A stretch of 64,000 nucleotides of DNA from Melaminivora sp034675505 (lineage in GTDB: Bacteria > Pseudomonadota > Gammaproteobacteria > Burkholderiales > Burkholderiaceae_C): positions 310,001 to 374,000 of the forward strand of contig JAUCDD010000025.1 in the NCBI GenBank assembly GCA_034675505.1, read 5' to 3'. Shown piece after piece: positions 51,797-60,388 of this stretch (its first letter is position 1; every line of letters begins with the position of its first letter). Both the position numbers and the translations under genes were made by a program. The notes under the pieces were generated by a model that did no database searches, was not told the origin of the DNA, and was given only the letters and a program-made list of their open reading frames with translations.

Positions 51797-52575
51797 GCTG
51801 CGGCCTGTGGGGCGGTGGCGAAATCGCCGGCGGGGGCGGTGCCCGCGCCGGCCAGGTGGCGCGCGCCCTGGTGCAGCCAGGCGCGCACGGCGGCGGGTGA
51901 ATCGACGCGCGCCTGCGCCACGCTCTCGCCGGCGCCGACCTTCACGCCCACGCCGCCTGCCGCCTGCGCGGCGGCGAATCCGGCCTCGTCGGTCACGTCG
52001 TCGCCGAAGAACAGCGGCACGCGGCCGGCAAAGGGCGGCTGTCGCAGGAAGTGCGCGATCGCCTGGCCCTTGCTGGCGCCGGCGGGCTTGACTTCATACA
52101 CGCACTTGCCGGCCATCAGCTCGGCGCCGGGCACCTGGGCGACGGCCCGCGCCAGGACTTCGTGGCACAGCGCCTGCAACTGCGGCGCCTGGCGGTAGTG
52201 CAGGGCGGCGCCGGCGCTCTTGCGTTCGACGAGCAGTTCGGGGTGACGCTGCGCCAGCCCGGCCATCGCCTGCAGCACCGGGCCTAGCTCCAGCGCAGCC
52301 GCGGTTGCGCCAGCCGCGCCAGGAAGGCGCCAGTGCGCGCCATGCTCGCACGCCAGCGGCAGGCCCAAGGGGCTAAGGAAGCGGTCGATGTCGGCCTGCG
52401 TGCGGCCGGTGACGATGGCCAGCGCGCCGTCCAGCGCGCGGTGCAGGGCCTGCAGATCCTGCGCCAGGCCGGGGGCGAGCTGGACGGCGTCCGGCTGCGG
52501 TGCGATGTCGGCCAGCGTGCCGTCGAAATCCAGGAACAGGGCGTCGCGCGAAGTGAGGGGGGGTGGAAAACGCAT
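51793..52575 (-). CDS. otsB: Trehalose-6-phosphate phosphatase
   Basis: HAD-superfamily phosphatase, 260 residues, converting trehalose 6-phosphate to trehalose. Motif I is ALFLDFDGTLADIAPQPD near residue 15, motif II is ALAIVTGRTQADIDRFL, and the C-terminal motif is VPLFFGDDVTDEAGFAAAQA. The start ATG ending at 52575 opens MRFPPPLTSRDALFLDF. It leads the otsB-GH15-otsA set and is divergent from the PQQ-type dehydrogenase gene. Confidence 0.94.
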   Translation of the reverse strand: MRFPPPLTSRDALFLDFDGTLADIAPQPDAVQLAPGLAQDLQALHRALDGALAIVTGRTQADIDRFLSPLGLPLACEHGAHWRLPGAAGATAAALELGPVLQAMAGLAQRHPELLVERKSAGAALHYRQAPQLQALCHEVLARAVAQVPGAELMAGKCVYEVKPAGASKGQAIAHFLRQPPFAGRVPLFFGDDVTDEAGFAAAQAAGGVGVKVGAGESVAQARVDSPAAVRAWLHQGARHLAGAGTAPAGDFATAPQAAA

Positions 52576-52624
52576 CGCGGCAAACCGTAACAGCTTGCAC
52601 GCGCACCCGCTGTAGGCCGGTGCC

Positions 52625-52659
52625 CACGCCTGCTGCACGCACTTGGCACGGCAGGCGTG
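52625..52659. promoter_or_regulatory. Perfect inverted repeat in the otsB/sugar dehydrogenase intergenic region
   Basis: CACGCCTGC-N17-GCAGGCGTG, 9-bp perfect arms, lies 50 bases before otsB and 109 bases before the divergent dehydrogenase gene. It could be an operator serving one or both genes, or a chance hairpin in GC-rich DNA; no known binding consensus is recognised. Confidence 0.35.
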
Positions 52660-52767
52660 CGAGGACCTGCGGCGCTGCGCCTGCACACCGGTGGCGCGCC
52701 GTCCGGCAGCGTTTTCGTGCGCGCCGCGTAGGCTTCGTAAGCTTCGGGACGTCACACTGGAGCGCAC

Positions 52768-53994
52768 ATGCCACTGCCCAAGCTCGCACTCGTTTCCTGG
52801 CTGCTTCTGGGCGCGCTGCCCGGGGTTGCGCAGACCAATGCCGGCCATCAGCCCCCCACCCTTGCAGTTCCGTTCAAGCTCGCCAGGGTCGCGCAGTTCG
52901 ACTTGCCCTGGCGCATCGCCTTTTTGCCGGACGGGCGCATGCTGATCACGGAAAAGGGCGGCAAGCTCTTTCTCACGACGCAGGCGGGCGACAAGGTCGA
53001 AGTCGCCGGTGTGCCGCGGGTGCTGCACGAAGGCCAGAACGGCCTGCTCGGCGTCTATCTGGCGCCCTCGCATGCGAGCGACGCGGCCCTGTACCTGACC
53101 TACTCCGAGCCCGGGCCGCTGCCGGGCACGTCCAGCCTGGCGCTGGCGCGCGCGACGCTGCATGCCGAAGGCGGCGCCGCCGCGCTGCAAGGCGTGCAGG
53201 TCATCTGGCGCGACCCGGTCAAGGGCAAGGGGGGCCAGGTCGGCGCCGCCGTGGCCTTCTCGCCCGACGGGAAATTTCTCTTCCTCACGGCCGGCGACCG
53301 CCAGCGCTTCACTCCCGCCCAGGACCCGAACCAGCCGGCCGGCAAGATCCTGCGCCTGACGCTGGACGGCAAGCCGGCGCCGGGCAACCCTTTCGAGGGT
53401 CGGCTCGGCGCGCGCTCGGTGCCGGTGATCGATCCGCCCAAGGATACCGAGGCCGCCAAGGCCGCGCCGGTGTTGCGCACCCACGTGTTCGACGGCCCCA
53501 ACCTGACGCCCGCCGAGACCTGGAGCCTGGGCCATCGCACGCCCTACGGCCTGGCCTTCGCGCCCGATGGCCGCCTGTGGGAGCTCGAGCACGGGCCGCG
53601 CGGCGGCGACGAGCTGAATCTGATCGAGCCGGGCAGGAATTACGGCTGGCCGCTGGTGTCCTATGCGGCGAACTACGACGGCGTACCCATCCCCAGCCCC
53701 GACACGCGCCCCGACCTGACCCGGCCGGTGATCTACTGGACGCCGGTGATGGCGCCCGGCAGCCTGATGTTCTACAGCGGCGCGATGTTCCCGCAGTGGC
53801 GCGGCTCGGCGTTCGCCACCGGCCTGGTCAGCCGGGCGCTGCACCGCATCGAGGTGCAGGGCGCGAACGCGACGCCGGCCGAGCGCTGGCCGGTGGGCTT
53901 TCGGGCGCGCGACGTGCAGCAGGCGCCGGACGGCGCGCTGTGGCTGCTGGAGGACGACCGCGCGGGCGGCCTGTACCGGCTCACGCCGAAGTAG
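52768..53994 (+). CDS. PQQ-dependent sugar dehydrogenase family protein (YliI/Asd type)
   Basis: Periplasmic beta-propeller protein of 408 residues. A signal peptide runs to about residue 22 (LVSWLLLGALPGVAQ). The propeller has WRIAFLPDGRMLITEKGGKL, VLHEGQNGLLGVYLAP, FLTAGDRQRFTPAQD, LGHRTPYGLAFAPDGRLWEL and EHGPRGGDELNLIEPGRNYG, motifs of soluble aldose dehydrogenases that use PQQ. Whether the organism makes PQQ cannot be seen here. The start ATG at 52768 follows CTGGAGC. Confidence 0.88.
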   Translation: MPLPKLALVSWLLLGALPGVAQTNAGHQPPTLAVPFKLARVAQFDLPWRIAFLPDGRMLITEKGGKLFLTTQAGDKVEVAGVPRVLHEGQNGLLGVYLAPSHASDAALYLTYSEPGPLPGTSSLALARATLHAEGGAAALQGVQVIWRDPVKGKGGQVGAAVAFSPDGKFLFLTAGDRQRFTPAQDPNQPAGKILRLTLDGKPAPGNPFEGRLGARSVPVIDPPKDTEAAKAAPVLRTHVFDGPNLTPAETWSLGHRTPYGLAFAPDGRLWELEHGPRGGDELNLIEPGRNYGWPLVSYAANYDGVPIPSPDTRPDLTRPVIYWTPVMAPGSLMFYSGAMFPQWRGSAFATGLVSRALHRIEVQGANATPAERWPVGFRARDVQQAPDGALWLLEDDRAGGLYRLTPK

Positions 53995-54092
53995 CCGCGC
54001 TGGGGCCGGCGCCGCGCAAGCCCTGCATTGAAAAACCCGGCCCGGGCCCGCAGGTGCGTGGGCATCCCGCTTGCACGACACGAGGCCCCCCC

Positions 54093-54545
54093 ATGAACCC
54101 CACCGCCCCTGCTGCTTCCACCCTGCACATCGTCTGCCCGCATTGCCACACGACCAACCGCCTGCAGAGCACGCAGCTGGCCGCGCAGCCCGACTGCGGC
54201 AGCTGCCACCAGCCGCTGTTCGCCGGCGAGCCCGTAGCGCTGGACGCGGCCAGCTTCGACAAGCACGTGAACCGCAGCCAGATTCCCGTGGTGGTGGACT
54301 TCTGGGCGCCCTGGTGCGGCCCGTGCCGGCAGATGGCGCCGGCCTTTGCGCAGGCGGCCGGGCAGCTGGAGCCGCGCGCGCGCCTGGCCAAGCTGGACAC
54401 CGAGGCCCAGCCGCAGGTGGCCGGCCGCTACGGCATCCGCAGCATTCCGACCATGATCGTCTTCAAGGGCGGCCAGGAGGCGGCGCGCATCTCGGGTGCG
54501 CTGCCGGCGGCCGAGATCGTGCGCTGGGTGCAGTCGGTGGTGTAG
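54093..54545 (+). CDS. trxC: Thioredoxin 2 (TrxC)
   Basis: Cytoplasmic thioredoxin with an N-terminal zinc domain, 150 residues. The zinc site is formed by VCPHCHTTNRL and PDCGSCHQPLF. The thioredoxin domain has VVVDFWAPWCGPCRQMAPAF with the WCGPC redox site near residue 73 and the cis-Pro loop IRSIPTMIVFKGG. The length agrees with TrxC (about 140-150) rather than TrxA (about 108). Confidence 0.95.
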   Translation: MNPTAPAASTLHIVCPHCHTTNRLQSTQLAAQPDCGSCHQPLFAGEPVALDAASFDKHVNRSQIPVVVDFWAPWCGPCRQMAPAFAQAAGQLEPRARLAKLDTEAQPQVAGRYGIRSIPTMIVFKGGQEAARISGALPAAEIVRWVQSVV

Positions 54546-54553
54546 CCGGCGCT

Positions 54554-54754
54554 GCCCCCTCTTGCTCCTTCCCCCTCTGGGGGAAGGCAGGGATGGGGGC
54601 CAGGCTGGTTTTGGCGCATGTTGTGTTAAGGCCGCCGGCGCTGGCCCCCACCCCGGCCCTCCCCCAGAGGGGGAGGGAGCAGGTGCCCTGCTGGCGCTGG
54701 GGTTGTCCGAGAGCGCGCCCGGCCCTCCCCCAGAGGGGGAGGGAGCAGGTGCCC
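54554..54754. repeat. GC-rich inverted repeat, family S, copy 1, with a 34-bp direct repeat
   Basis: Two arms of about 41 bp (54563-54604 and 54641-54681) are complementary with about five mismatches, around TGCTCC, CCCCCTCTGGGGG and ATGGGGGCCAGG. A 34-bp piece of the right arm, starting GGCCCTCCCCCAG, is repeated perfectly at 54655-54688 and 54721-54754. It separates trxC from the convergent cca gene. Confidence 0.75.
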
Positions 54755-54756
54755 GT

Positions 54757-56007
54757 TCAGGCGTGGGCCAGCCAGGTGGCCAGGGCCTGCTCGCGCGCGC
54801 GGCGGATCCATTCGCCGACCTGCGCGCCCTGCACGCCGCGCGCGGCCGCTTGCGCGGCGACCTCGGCCGTGGGCACGGCCAGGGCCTGCTGCAGCGCCGC
54901 GGCCAGGCGCGGGCGCTGCGGGTAGGGCTGCTCCTGCAGGCCACCGCGCCCGCGCGCGTCGCACTCGCAGGCCAGCAGCACGTCGGCGAAGCGGCGCGGC
55001 TTGCGCAGCGCGTCGCAGCGCTCCAGCAGGCGCAGGAGCGCGGCGGCGCCCAGCTCGCCGCTTCGGTGGATGTTGCCGTGCTCGTAGGCCACGACGTGCG
55101 CCGTCTCGCGGCAGTCGTTGGGCACGCGCAATCGCTCGCACACGCCCTTGAGCAATTTGGCGCTGCGCTGCTCGTGGCCGATGTGGCGCGGCAAGACGCT
55201 GGCCGGCGTGGTGCCCTTGCCCAGGTCGTGCGTCAGGCAGGCGAAGCGCACGGCCAGCGGCGCCTGCAGCCGCGCGGCCATGTCCAGCACCATCATCAGG
55301 TGCGCGCCGGTGTCCACCTCGGGGTGGTATTCGGCGCGCTGGGGCACGCCCCACAGGCGCTCGACCTCGGGCAGCAGCACGGCCAGCGCGCCGCATGCGC
55401 GCAGCACCTCGAACATGCGCGACGGCGTGCCTTCCATCAGGCCGCGCGAGAGCTCCTGCCACACGCGCTCGGGCACCAGGTGGTCGGCCTCGCCGGCCGA
55501 AACCATCTCGCGCATCAGCTGCATTGTTTCGGGCGCGACGGAAAAGTCGGCAAAGCGCGCGGCAAAGCGCGCCACGCGCAGGATGCGCACCGGGTCTTCG
55601 CGGAAGGCCTCCGTGACATGGCGCAGCACGCGCGCGTGCAGGTCGCCTACGCCGCCATAGGGGTCAAATACCCCGCTTGCCGGCGTCCAGTCCGGACTTG
55701 TTGCTATCGCATTGATAGTAAGGTCGCGCCGCGCCAGGTCTTCTTCCAGCGTGACATCCGGCGAGGCCAGCACGGTGAAGCCCCGGTAGCCGCGCCCGCT
55801 TTTCCTCTCGGTGCGCGCCAGCGCGTATTCCTCGCGCGTTTCGGGGTGCAAAAAGACCGGGAAGTCGCGCCCCACGGGCAGGTAGCCGCGCGCGGCCATG
55901 TCCTCGGGCGTGCTGCCGACGACCACCCAGTCGCGGTCGCCCGCCGGCAGGCCCAGCAGCGCGTCGCGCACCGCGCCGCCGACCAGGTAGATGCGCGGCT
56001 CGCTCAT
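54757..56007 (-). CDS. cca: CCA tRNA nucleotidyltransferase (multifunctional)
   Basis: Adds or repairs the 3' CCA end of tRNAs; 416 residues, close to E. coli Cca. The nucleotidyltransferase head has IYLVGGAVRDALLGLPAGDR with the D-x-D in GDRDWVVVG, ARTERKSGRGYRGF and LARRDLTINAIA. The HD domain is ACLTHDLGKGTTPA. Residues about 96-116 contain an in-frame palindromic element (copy E): where E. coli-like enzymes go from the INA(M/I)A block quickly to DP(Y/F)GG, this protein has IATSPDWTPASGVFDPYGG. The ATG overlaps the stop of the metallophosphoesterase gene in ATGA. Confidence 0.94.
   Translation of the reverse strand: MSEPRIYLVGGAVRDALLGLPAGDRDWVVVGSTPEDMAARGYLPVGRDFPVFLHPETREEYALARTERKSGRGYRGFTVLASPDVTLEEDLARRDLTINAIATSPDWTPASGVFDPYGGVGDLHARVLRHVTEAFREDPVRILRVARFAARFADFSVAPETMQLMREMVSAGEADHLVPERVWQELSRGLMEGTPSRMFEVLRACGALAVLLPEVERLWGVPQRAEYHPEVDTGAHLMMVLDMAARLQAPLAVRFACLTHDLGKGTTPASVLPRHIGHEQRSAKLLKGVCERLRVPNDCRETAHVVAYEHGNIHRSGELGAAALLRLLERCDALRKPRRFADVLLACECDARGRGGLQEQPYPQRPRLAAALQQALAVPTAEVAAQAAARGVQGAQVGEWIRRAREQALATWLAHA
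55660..55721 (-). repeat. Palindromic element, copy E (inside cca)
   Basis: In frame on the coding strand. Minus-strand reading: CTATC-N5-GATAG hairpin, GCAACAAGTCCGGAC, TGGACGCCGGCAAGCGG, GGTATTTGACCCC. Translates as NAIATSPDWTPASGVFDP. Nearly identical to copy H beyond dtd. Confidence 0.8.
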
Positions 56008-56792
56008 GCCTGCCCGCCCCCGGCCGCCACGGCCACCACCAGGCGCGGGTCGAACGCGGCGTTTTCGACCACGCCGCCCCTGGCGTAGCCGCGCGGGTTG
56101 CACAGCACGCGCGTGTCGCCGAGCTGGTAGTCAAAACTGTCGTGCGTATGGCCGTGTACCCACAGCTGCGCGCCGCTGGCCGCCACCAGGGCCTCGGCGT
56201 CCGAGACGAAGCAGGCGTTGATGGGCGAGCCGGCAAAGCGCGGGTGGATGCTTTGCAGCGAGGGCGCGTGGTGCGTGACGACCACCGTCGGGCCGGCGAA
56301 GGGCCGGGCGCATTCATCCTGCAGCCAGCGCACGTTGGCGGCGAACAGGCCGGCCGAATCCTCGGGGCTGAAGGGAGCCTCCCCGTCCCCCGGGCCGGCG
56401 CGGCGGATGCGGCTGAAGTCGCGCATGAACTGCTGCGCCTGCTGCATGGCGTGCGCGCGCGCGTCCCCGCCTCCGGCGGCGAGAAAATCCGTCCACAGCG
56501 TGCTGCCGATGAAGCGCACGCCCTGCAGCACGGTGCTGCGGTTGTCCAGCACCTGCACCTGGCTGGCGGCGCTCGCCTGGCGCAGCAGCGCGCGTGTCTC
56601 TTGAAGGCTGCTGCCGTAGAACTCGTGGTTGCCCGGCACGTACAGCACCGGCTTGCCAAAGCCGCGCGCCCATTCGATGGCGGCGGCGGGGCGGGCGATG
56701 TCGCCGGCCAGGATGACCGCGTCGGCGTCGGTCTGCGGGTGCTCCAGGCCCTGCACGCTCAGGTGCAGGTCGGACAGGATGTGCAGCTTCAT
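56004..56792 (-). CDS. Calcineurin-like metallophosphoesterase
   Basis: Soluble phosphoesterase of 262 residues. Metal ligands appear in order: MKLHILSDLHLSVQ (D-x-H), VILAGDIARP, LYVPGNHEFYG, VVVTHHAPS and LWVHGHTHDSFDY. It is preceded by the GST gene (6-base gap) and overlaps cca by four bases; all three read leftwards and are likely one transcript. The substrate is unknown. A second, broken member of the superfamily is at 649-1411, with low similarity outside the motifs. Confidence 0.9.
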   Translation of the reverse strand: MKLHILSDLHLSVQGLEHPQTDADAVILAGDIARPAAAIEWARGFGKPVLYVPGNHEFYGSSLQETRALLRQASAASQVQVLDNRSTVLQGVRFIGSTLWTDFLAAGGGDARAHAMQQAQQFMRDFSRIRRAGPGDGEAPFSPEDSAGLFAANVRWLQDECARPFAGPTVVVTHHAPSLQSIHPRFAGSPINACFVSDAEALVAASGAQLWVHGHTHDSFDYQLGDTRVLCNPRGYARGGVVENAAFDPRLVVAVAAGGGQA

Positions 56793-56798
56793 GGCCGG

Positions 56799-57484
56799 TC
56801 AGTCGCGCGCCAGGCGGTAGGGCTCCTCGAAGTCGCGGAAGTCGGCCTCGGCCAGCGCCGCCTCGATCCACGCGGCCACGCCGGGCAGCGCCTGCACGCG
56901 CTGCACGTAGGCGGCGACGACGGCGGGCACGGGCAGCGCGTAGGTCGCCAGGCGCATGCACACCGGCGCGAGAAGGCGTCGGCGATGGTGAATTCGCCAA
57001 ACAGCATGTGGCCGCGATGGCGCGCCAGCAGCTCGCTCCACATCTGGCCCAGGCGCTCGACGTCAGCGCGCACGCCGGGCTGGTCGCGCCAGATGAGCGC
57101 ACCGATGTGCGGCAGGCGCGCCTCGATGTTCATCGGGCAGTGGCTGCGCAGCTGGCCGAAGCCGCTGTGCATCTCGGCCACCACGCTGCGCGCGTGGGCG
57201 CGCGTGGCGGCGTCCTGCGGCCACAGCTGCCGGTCGGGGAATTTCTCGGCCAGGTACTCGGCGATCGCCAGCGTGTCCCACACCGTGAGGTCGCCGTCCA
57301 CCAGCACCGGCACCTTGGCCGTGGGCGAGATGTCCTTGAGCTGGCGCTTGAACTGCGAGTTGGCATCGAAGCTGTCAAAGCGCACGGGCACCTCCTCGAA
57401 CGCGATGCCCGCCTGGCGCAGCAGCACCCACGGCCGCATGGACCAGGACGAGTAGTTCTTGTTGCCGATGTAGAGCTGGAGCAT
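56799..57484 (-). pseudogene. Glutathione S-transferase family protein, one frameshift
   Basis: About 228 residues once repaired. The thioredoxin-like N-terminal domain has LYIGNKNYSSWSMRPWVLLR and ISPTAKVPVLVDGDLTVWDT, then LAIAEYLAEKFPD. The helical domain has HSGFGQLRSHCPMNIEARLP and LFGEFTIADAF. There the frame is lost: APVCMRLATYALPVPAVVAA, ending EEPYRLARD, follows in another frame. One base missing near 56969-56973 explains it. The protein class (YfcF-like) is clear; the break may be an assembly error, since the remainder is well conserved. Confidence 0.82.
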
Positions 57485-57525
57485 GGGAGAGTTCCTTCGG
57501 TACGTTGAGAAGCTGCGTTTTCCGA

Positions 57526-58239
57526 TCAGAAGGCCGCGGAGCAGGCCGCGCAAGCGGACGCCGCGGATCCGGCTTCGCCGGTCCGGTGGCGTCGTCCCCC
57601 TTCCCGGCGCGCGCAGCGCGCGCCAGAGAAGGGGGAAGCGACGAAGTCGCTCAGGGGGGCTGTCCCTGCCACAGGCCAGACCACGCCGTTGTCGTTCAGG
57701 ATGGCGTCGAGCGGCATGTCGTGCGCCTGCGGCTCGAAGTCGTCCAGGTAGCCCGCCGTATACCCCAGGCCCACGGTGGCCGGGCGCGGCTGCAGCGTGG
57801 CCAGGGTGCGGTCGTAGAAGCCGCCACCATAGCCCAGCCGGTAGCCGCCCGGCCCGTAGCCCACGCAGGGCACGAACAGCAGCGTGGGCACCAGCGCCTC
57901 GGTGTCCTTGGGCTTGGGGATGCCGTAGGCGTCCTCCTCCATCGGGCAGCCCGGGTACCAGGCGTGGAAGGTGAGCGTCTTGTGTACCTTGTCCACCACC
58001 GGCAGGCCGATGCGCCGGCGCTGCGGCTCGTCCAGCAGCTCGCCGTCTTCCTTCCAGCGGTGCAGCGCGGGCAGGGGGTCGAATTCGCCCTTGATGGGCC
58101 AGTAGGCGCCTATCACCACGTCGGGGCGCTGCACCAGCCAGATGCGCAGCACGCGCTGCAGGCGCTCGGCGCGCTCCATCCGGTCGGGCAGGTTGAGGCG
58201 CTCGTTCACCAGCGCGCGGCGCAGGGCTGCTCGGTCCAT
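57526..58239 (-). CDS. 5-formyltetrahydrofolate cyclo-ligase
   Basis: ATP-dependent enzyme converting 5-formyl-THF to 5,10-methenyl-THF; 237 residues as read. Motifs: IGAYWPIKGEFDPLPALHRW near residue 40 and the nucleotide signature VGYGPGGYRLGYGGGFYDRT. The enzyme normally ends soon after PLDAILNDNGVV; here about 45 extra residues (GTAPLSDFVASPFSGARC and on) are encoded by a three-hairpin repeat (57591-57670) that has no stop in this frame. The ATG ending at 58239 is preferred over an upstream start that overlaps the divergent transglycosylase region. Confidence 0.9.
   Translation of the reverse strand: MDRAALRRALVNERLNLPDRMERAERLQRVLRIWLVQRPDVVIGAYWPIKGEFDPLPALHRWKEDGELLDEPQRRRIGLPVVDKVHKTLTFHAWYPGCPMEEDAYGIPKPKDTEALVPTLLFVPCVGYGPGGYRLGYGGGFYDRTLATLQPRPATVGLGYTAGYLDDFEPQAHDMPLDAILNDNGVVWPVAGTAPLSDFVASPFSGARCARREGGRRHRTGEAGSAASACAACSAAF
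57591..57670. repeat. Three-hairpin CCCCCTTCCC repeat, copy 2 (in the 3' end of the cyclo-ligase gene)
   Basis: Same layout as 49891-49960: CCCCCTTCCC/AGAAGGGGGA enclosing GGCGCGCG-N4-CGCGCGCC, then AGCGAC-N4-GTCGCT and CAGGGGGG. It is read through by the cyclo-ligase ORF, adding a low-complexity tail. Confidence 0.65.
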
Positions 58240-58339
58240 CACATAATTTCCCGTTTCGATCCACGCCCGTGACCGGGCACGGCCTGGGGCGGCCATGCCG
58301 GCCCCGGGCGCATTGCCCCCTGGCGGGGAGTTGTTTCAG

Positions 58340-60337
58340 ATGAAAAACTGGTTTCGGATTTTGACACCGCTGCTGCTGGCCGGCGCCCTGGGCGCCGGCG
58401 GCACGGCGGCCCAGGCGCAGGGCGCCGCCCCGATGTCCGGCGACGAGGCGCTGCTGGAGATGCAAAAGGCCTTCCGCAAGGGCGACAAGGCGCGGCTGGC
58501 GCAGCTGCTGCCGGCCGCGCGCGGCCATGTGCTGGAGCCCTGGGCCGCCTACTGGGAGCTGCGCGCGCGCCTGGACGAGGCCCAGCCGGCCGAGGTCGAG
58601 GCCTTCCTGCAGCGCTGGGCCGGCAGCTACCAGGAGGACCGCCTGCGCAACGACTGGCTGCTGCTGCTCGGCCAGCGGCGCGACTGGCAGCGCTTTGCCG
58701 ACCAGCACCCGCGCTTTCGCATGAACGACGACCGCGAGGTGCGCTGCTACGCCCTCACCGTCGAGCAGCTGCGCGGTGCGGGCGGCGACGCCGCTGCGGC
58801 CGAGGTGCTGCGCAACTGGTACGCGCTGCGCGAGGCCGACGACGGCTGCTCGTACGCCGCCGCCGAGCTGCTGGCGGCGCAGCGCATCAAGCCGCTGGAC
58901 GTGTGGCGCAAGGCGCGCCTGGCCGCCGAGGCCAACCGCCCGCGCGCCGTGCGCCGGGCGGTGGAGATCGTCGCCCCCGACGCGCTGCCCCAGCTGCGCG
59001 AGGCGCTGGACGCGCCCACCAAATACCTTACCGGCCGCGCCACCGCGCGCGGCCGCGAGCGCCAGGAACTGGTGGTGCTGGCGCTGGCGCGCCTTGGCGC
59101 GTCGGACGCCGCCGGCGCCGCGCGCCTGCTGGACGCCAAGTGGGGCGTGCACCTGTCGGCGGAAGAGCGCAACTGGCTGTGGGGGCTGATCGGCAAGCAG
59201 GCGGCGCTGTCGCTGTCGCCTGATGCACTGGAGTATTTCGCGCGCGCCAGCCGCGACGCCGACCTGACCGACGACATGCTGGCCTGGCGCGCGCGCGCCG
59301 CGCTGCGCGCCGGGCAGTGGAAGGTGGTGGCGCGCAGCATCGACGCCATGGGCGCCGCCGCGCAGGCCGACCCGACCTGGACGTACTGGCGCGCGCGCGC
59401 CTTCATGTCCGACCGCCCGGGCGACGAGCAGCGCGCCCATGCCCGCAAGCTGTACGAGCGCATCGCCGGCACCAGCGGCTTCTACGAGCAGCTGGCGCTG
59501 GAGGAGCTGGGCACGCGCGTCGCGCTGCCGCCCGCGCCGGCGCCGCTCGGGCCCGAGGAAAAAGCCGCCGCGCGCGCCAATCCGGGCCTGAACCGGGGCC
59601 TGTACGCCATCGGCCTGGGCCTGCGCAGCGAGGGCGTGCGCGAGTGGAACTACTCCACCAACCTGCACGCGCCCGGCGGCATGGGTGAGCGCGAGCTGCT
59701 GGCGGCGGCCGATTTCGCCTGCCAGCACCAGGTGTGGGACCGCTGCATCAACACCAGCGAGCGCACGCGCGCCAGCATCGACATGGCGCAGCGCTTTCCC
59801 ATGCCGTACCGCCAGGCGGTGCTGGAGCGCACCCAGGCCATCGGGCTGGATGCCGCCTACGTCTATGGCCTGATCCGCCAGGAGAGCCGCTTCATCATGG
59901 ATGCGCGCTCGGGCGTGGGCGCGTCGGGGCTGATGCAGGTCATGCCGGCCACCGCGCGCTGGACGGCCAGGAAGATCGGCCTGGCCGGCTTCACGCCCGA
60001 CCAGATCAACGACACGGACACCAACATCACCATAGGCACCGCCTACCTGAAGCTGGCGCTGGACGACTTCCAGGGCTCCATGCCGCTGGCCGCCGCCGCC
60101 TACAACGCCGGCCCCGGCCGCCCGCGCAACTGGCGCAACGGCCCGGTGCTGGACGCCGCCATCTGGGCCGAGAACGTGCCCTTTGCCGAGACGCGCGACT
60201 ATGTGAAGAAGGTGCTGGCCAATACGGTGAACTACGCCGCGCTGCTGACCGGGCAGCCCCAGTCGCTCAAGGGCCGGCTGGGACAAATCGGGCCGCGCAC
60301 GGCAGCGGGGGAGGATCCGAGCAAGGAGCTGCCTTGA
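58340..60337 (+). CDS. Soluble lytic murein transglycosylase (Slt type)
   Basis: Periplasmic peptidoglycan-cleaving enzyme of 665 residues. The start MKNWFRILTPLLLAGALGAG begins a signal peptide ending near AAQAQG; GGGGAG lies 9 bases before the ATG at 58340. The long alpha-superhelical middle is followed by the catalytic SLT domain, YVYGLIRQESRFIMDARSGV (catalytic Glu), GASGLMQVMPATARWTARKI, NITIGTAYLKLALDDF, and AAYNAGPGRPRNWRNGP. The order and length fit Slt70-like enzymes. Confidence 0.93.
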   Translation: MKNWFRILTPLLLAGALGAGGTAAQAQGAAPMSGDEALLEMQKAFRKGDKARLAQLLPAARGHVLEPWAAYWELRARLDEAQPAEVEAFLQRWAGSYQEDRLRNDWLLLLGQRRDWQRFADQHPRFRMNDDREVRCYALTVEQLRGAGGDAAAAEVLRNWYALREADDGCSYAAAELLAAQRIKPLDVWRKARLAAEANRPRAVRRAVEIVAPDALPQLREALDAPTKYLTGRATARGRERQELVVLALARLGASDAAGAARLLDAKWGVHLSAEERNWLWGLIGKQAALSLSPDALEYFARASRDADLTDDMLAWRARAALRAGQWKVVARSIDAMGAAAQADPTWTYWRARAFMSDRPGDEQRAHARKLYERIAGTSGFYEQLALEELGTRVALPPAPAPLGPEEKAAARANPGLNRGLYAIGLGLRSEGVREWNYSTNLHAPGGMGERELLAAADFACQHQVWDRCINTSERTRASIDMAQRFPMPYRQAVLERTQAIGLDAAYVYGLIRQESRFIMDARSGVGASGLMQVMPATARWTARKIGLAGFTPDQINDTDTNITIGTAYLKLALDDFQGSMPLAAAAYNAGPGRPRNWRNGPVLDAAIWAENVPFAETRDYVKKVLANTVNYAALLTGQPQSLKGRLGQIGPRTAAGEDPSKELP

Positions 60338-60388
60338 GGGGGTTGCCGTTGTCTGGTGTGAGGGGTCTTGCTGAGTGCGGGAGCCGGG

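Noticed and set aside
53990..54060. Palindromic-element copy after the sugar dehydrogenase gene
   Set aside because: GTAGC and GGCCGGCGCC are present but spacing and tail do not match the other copies.
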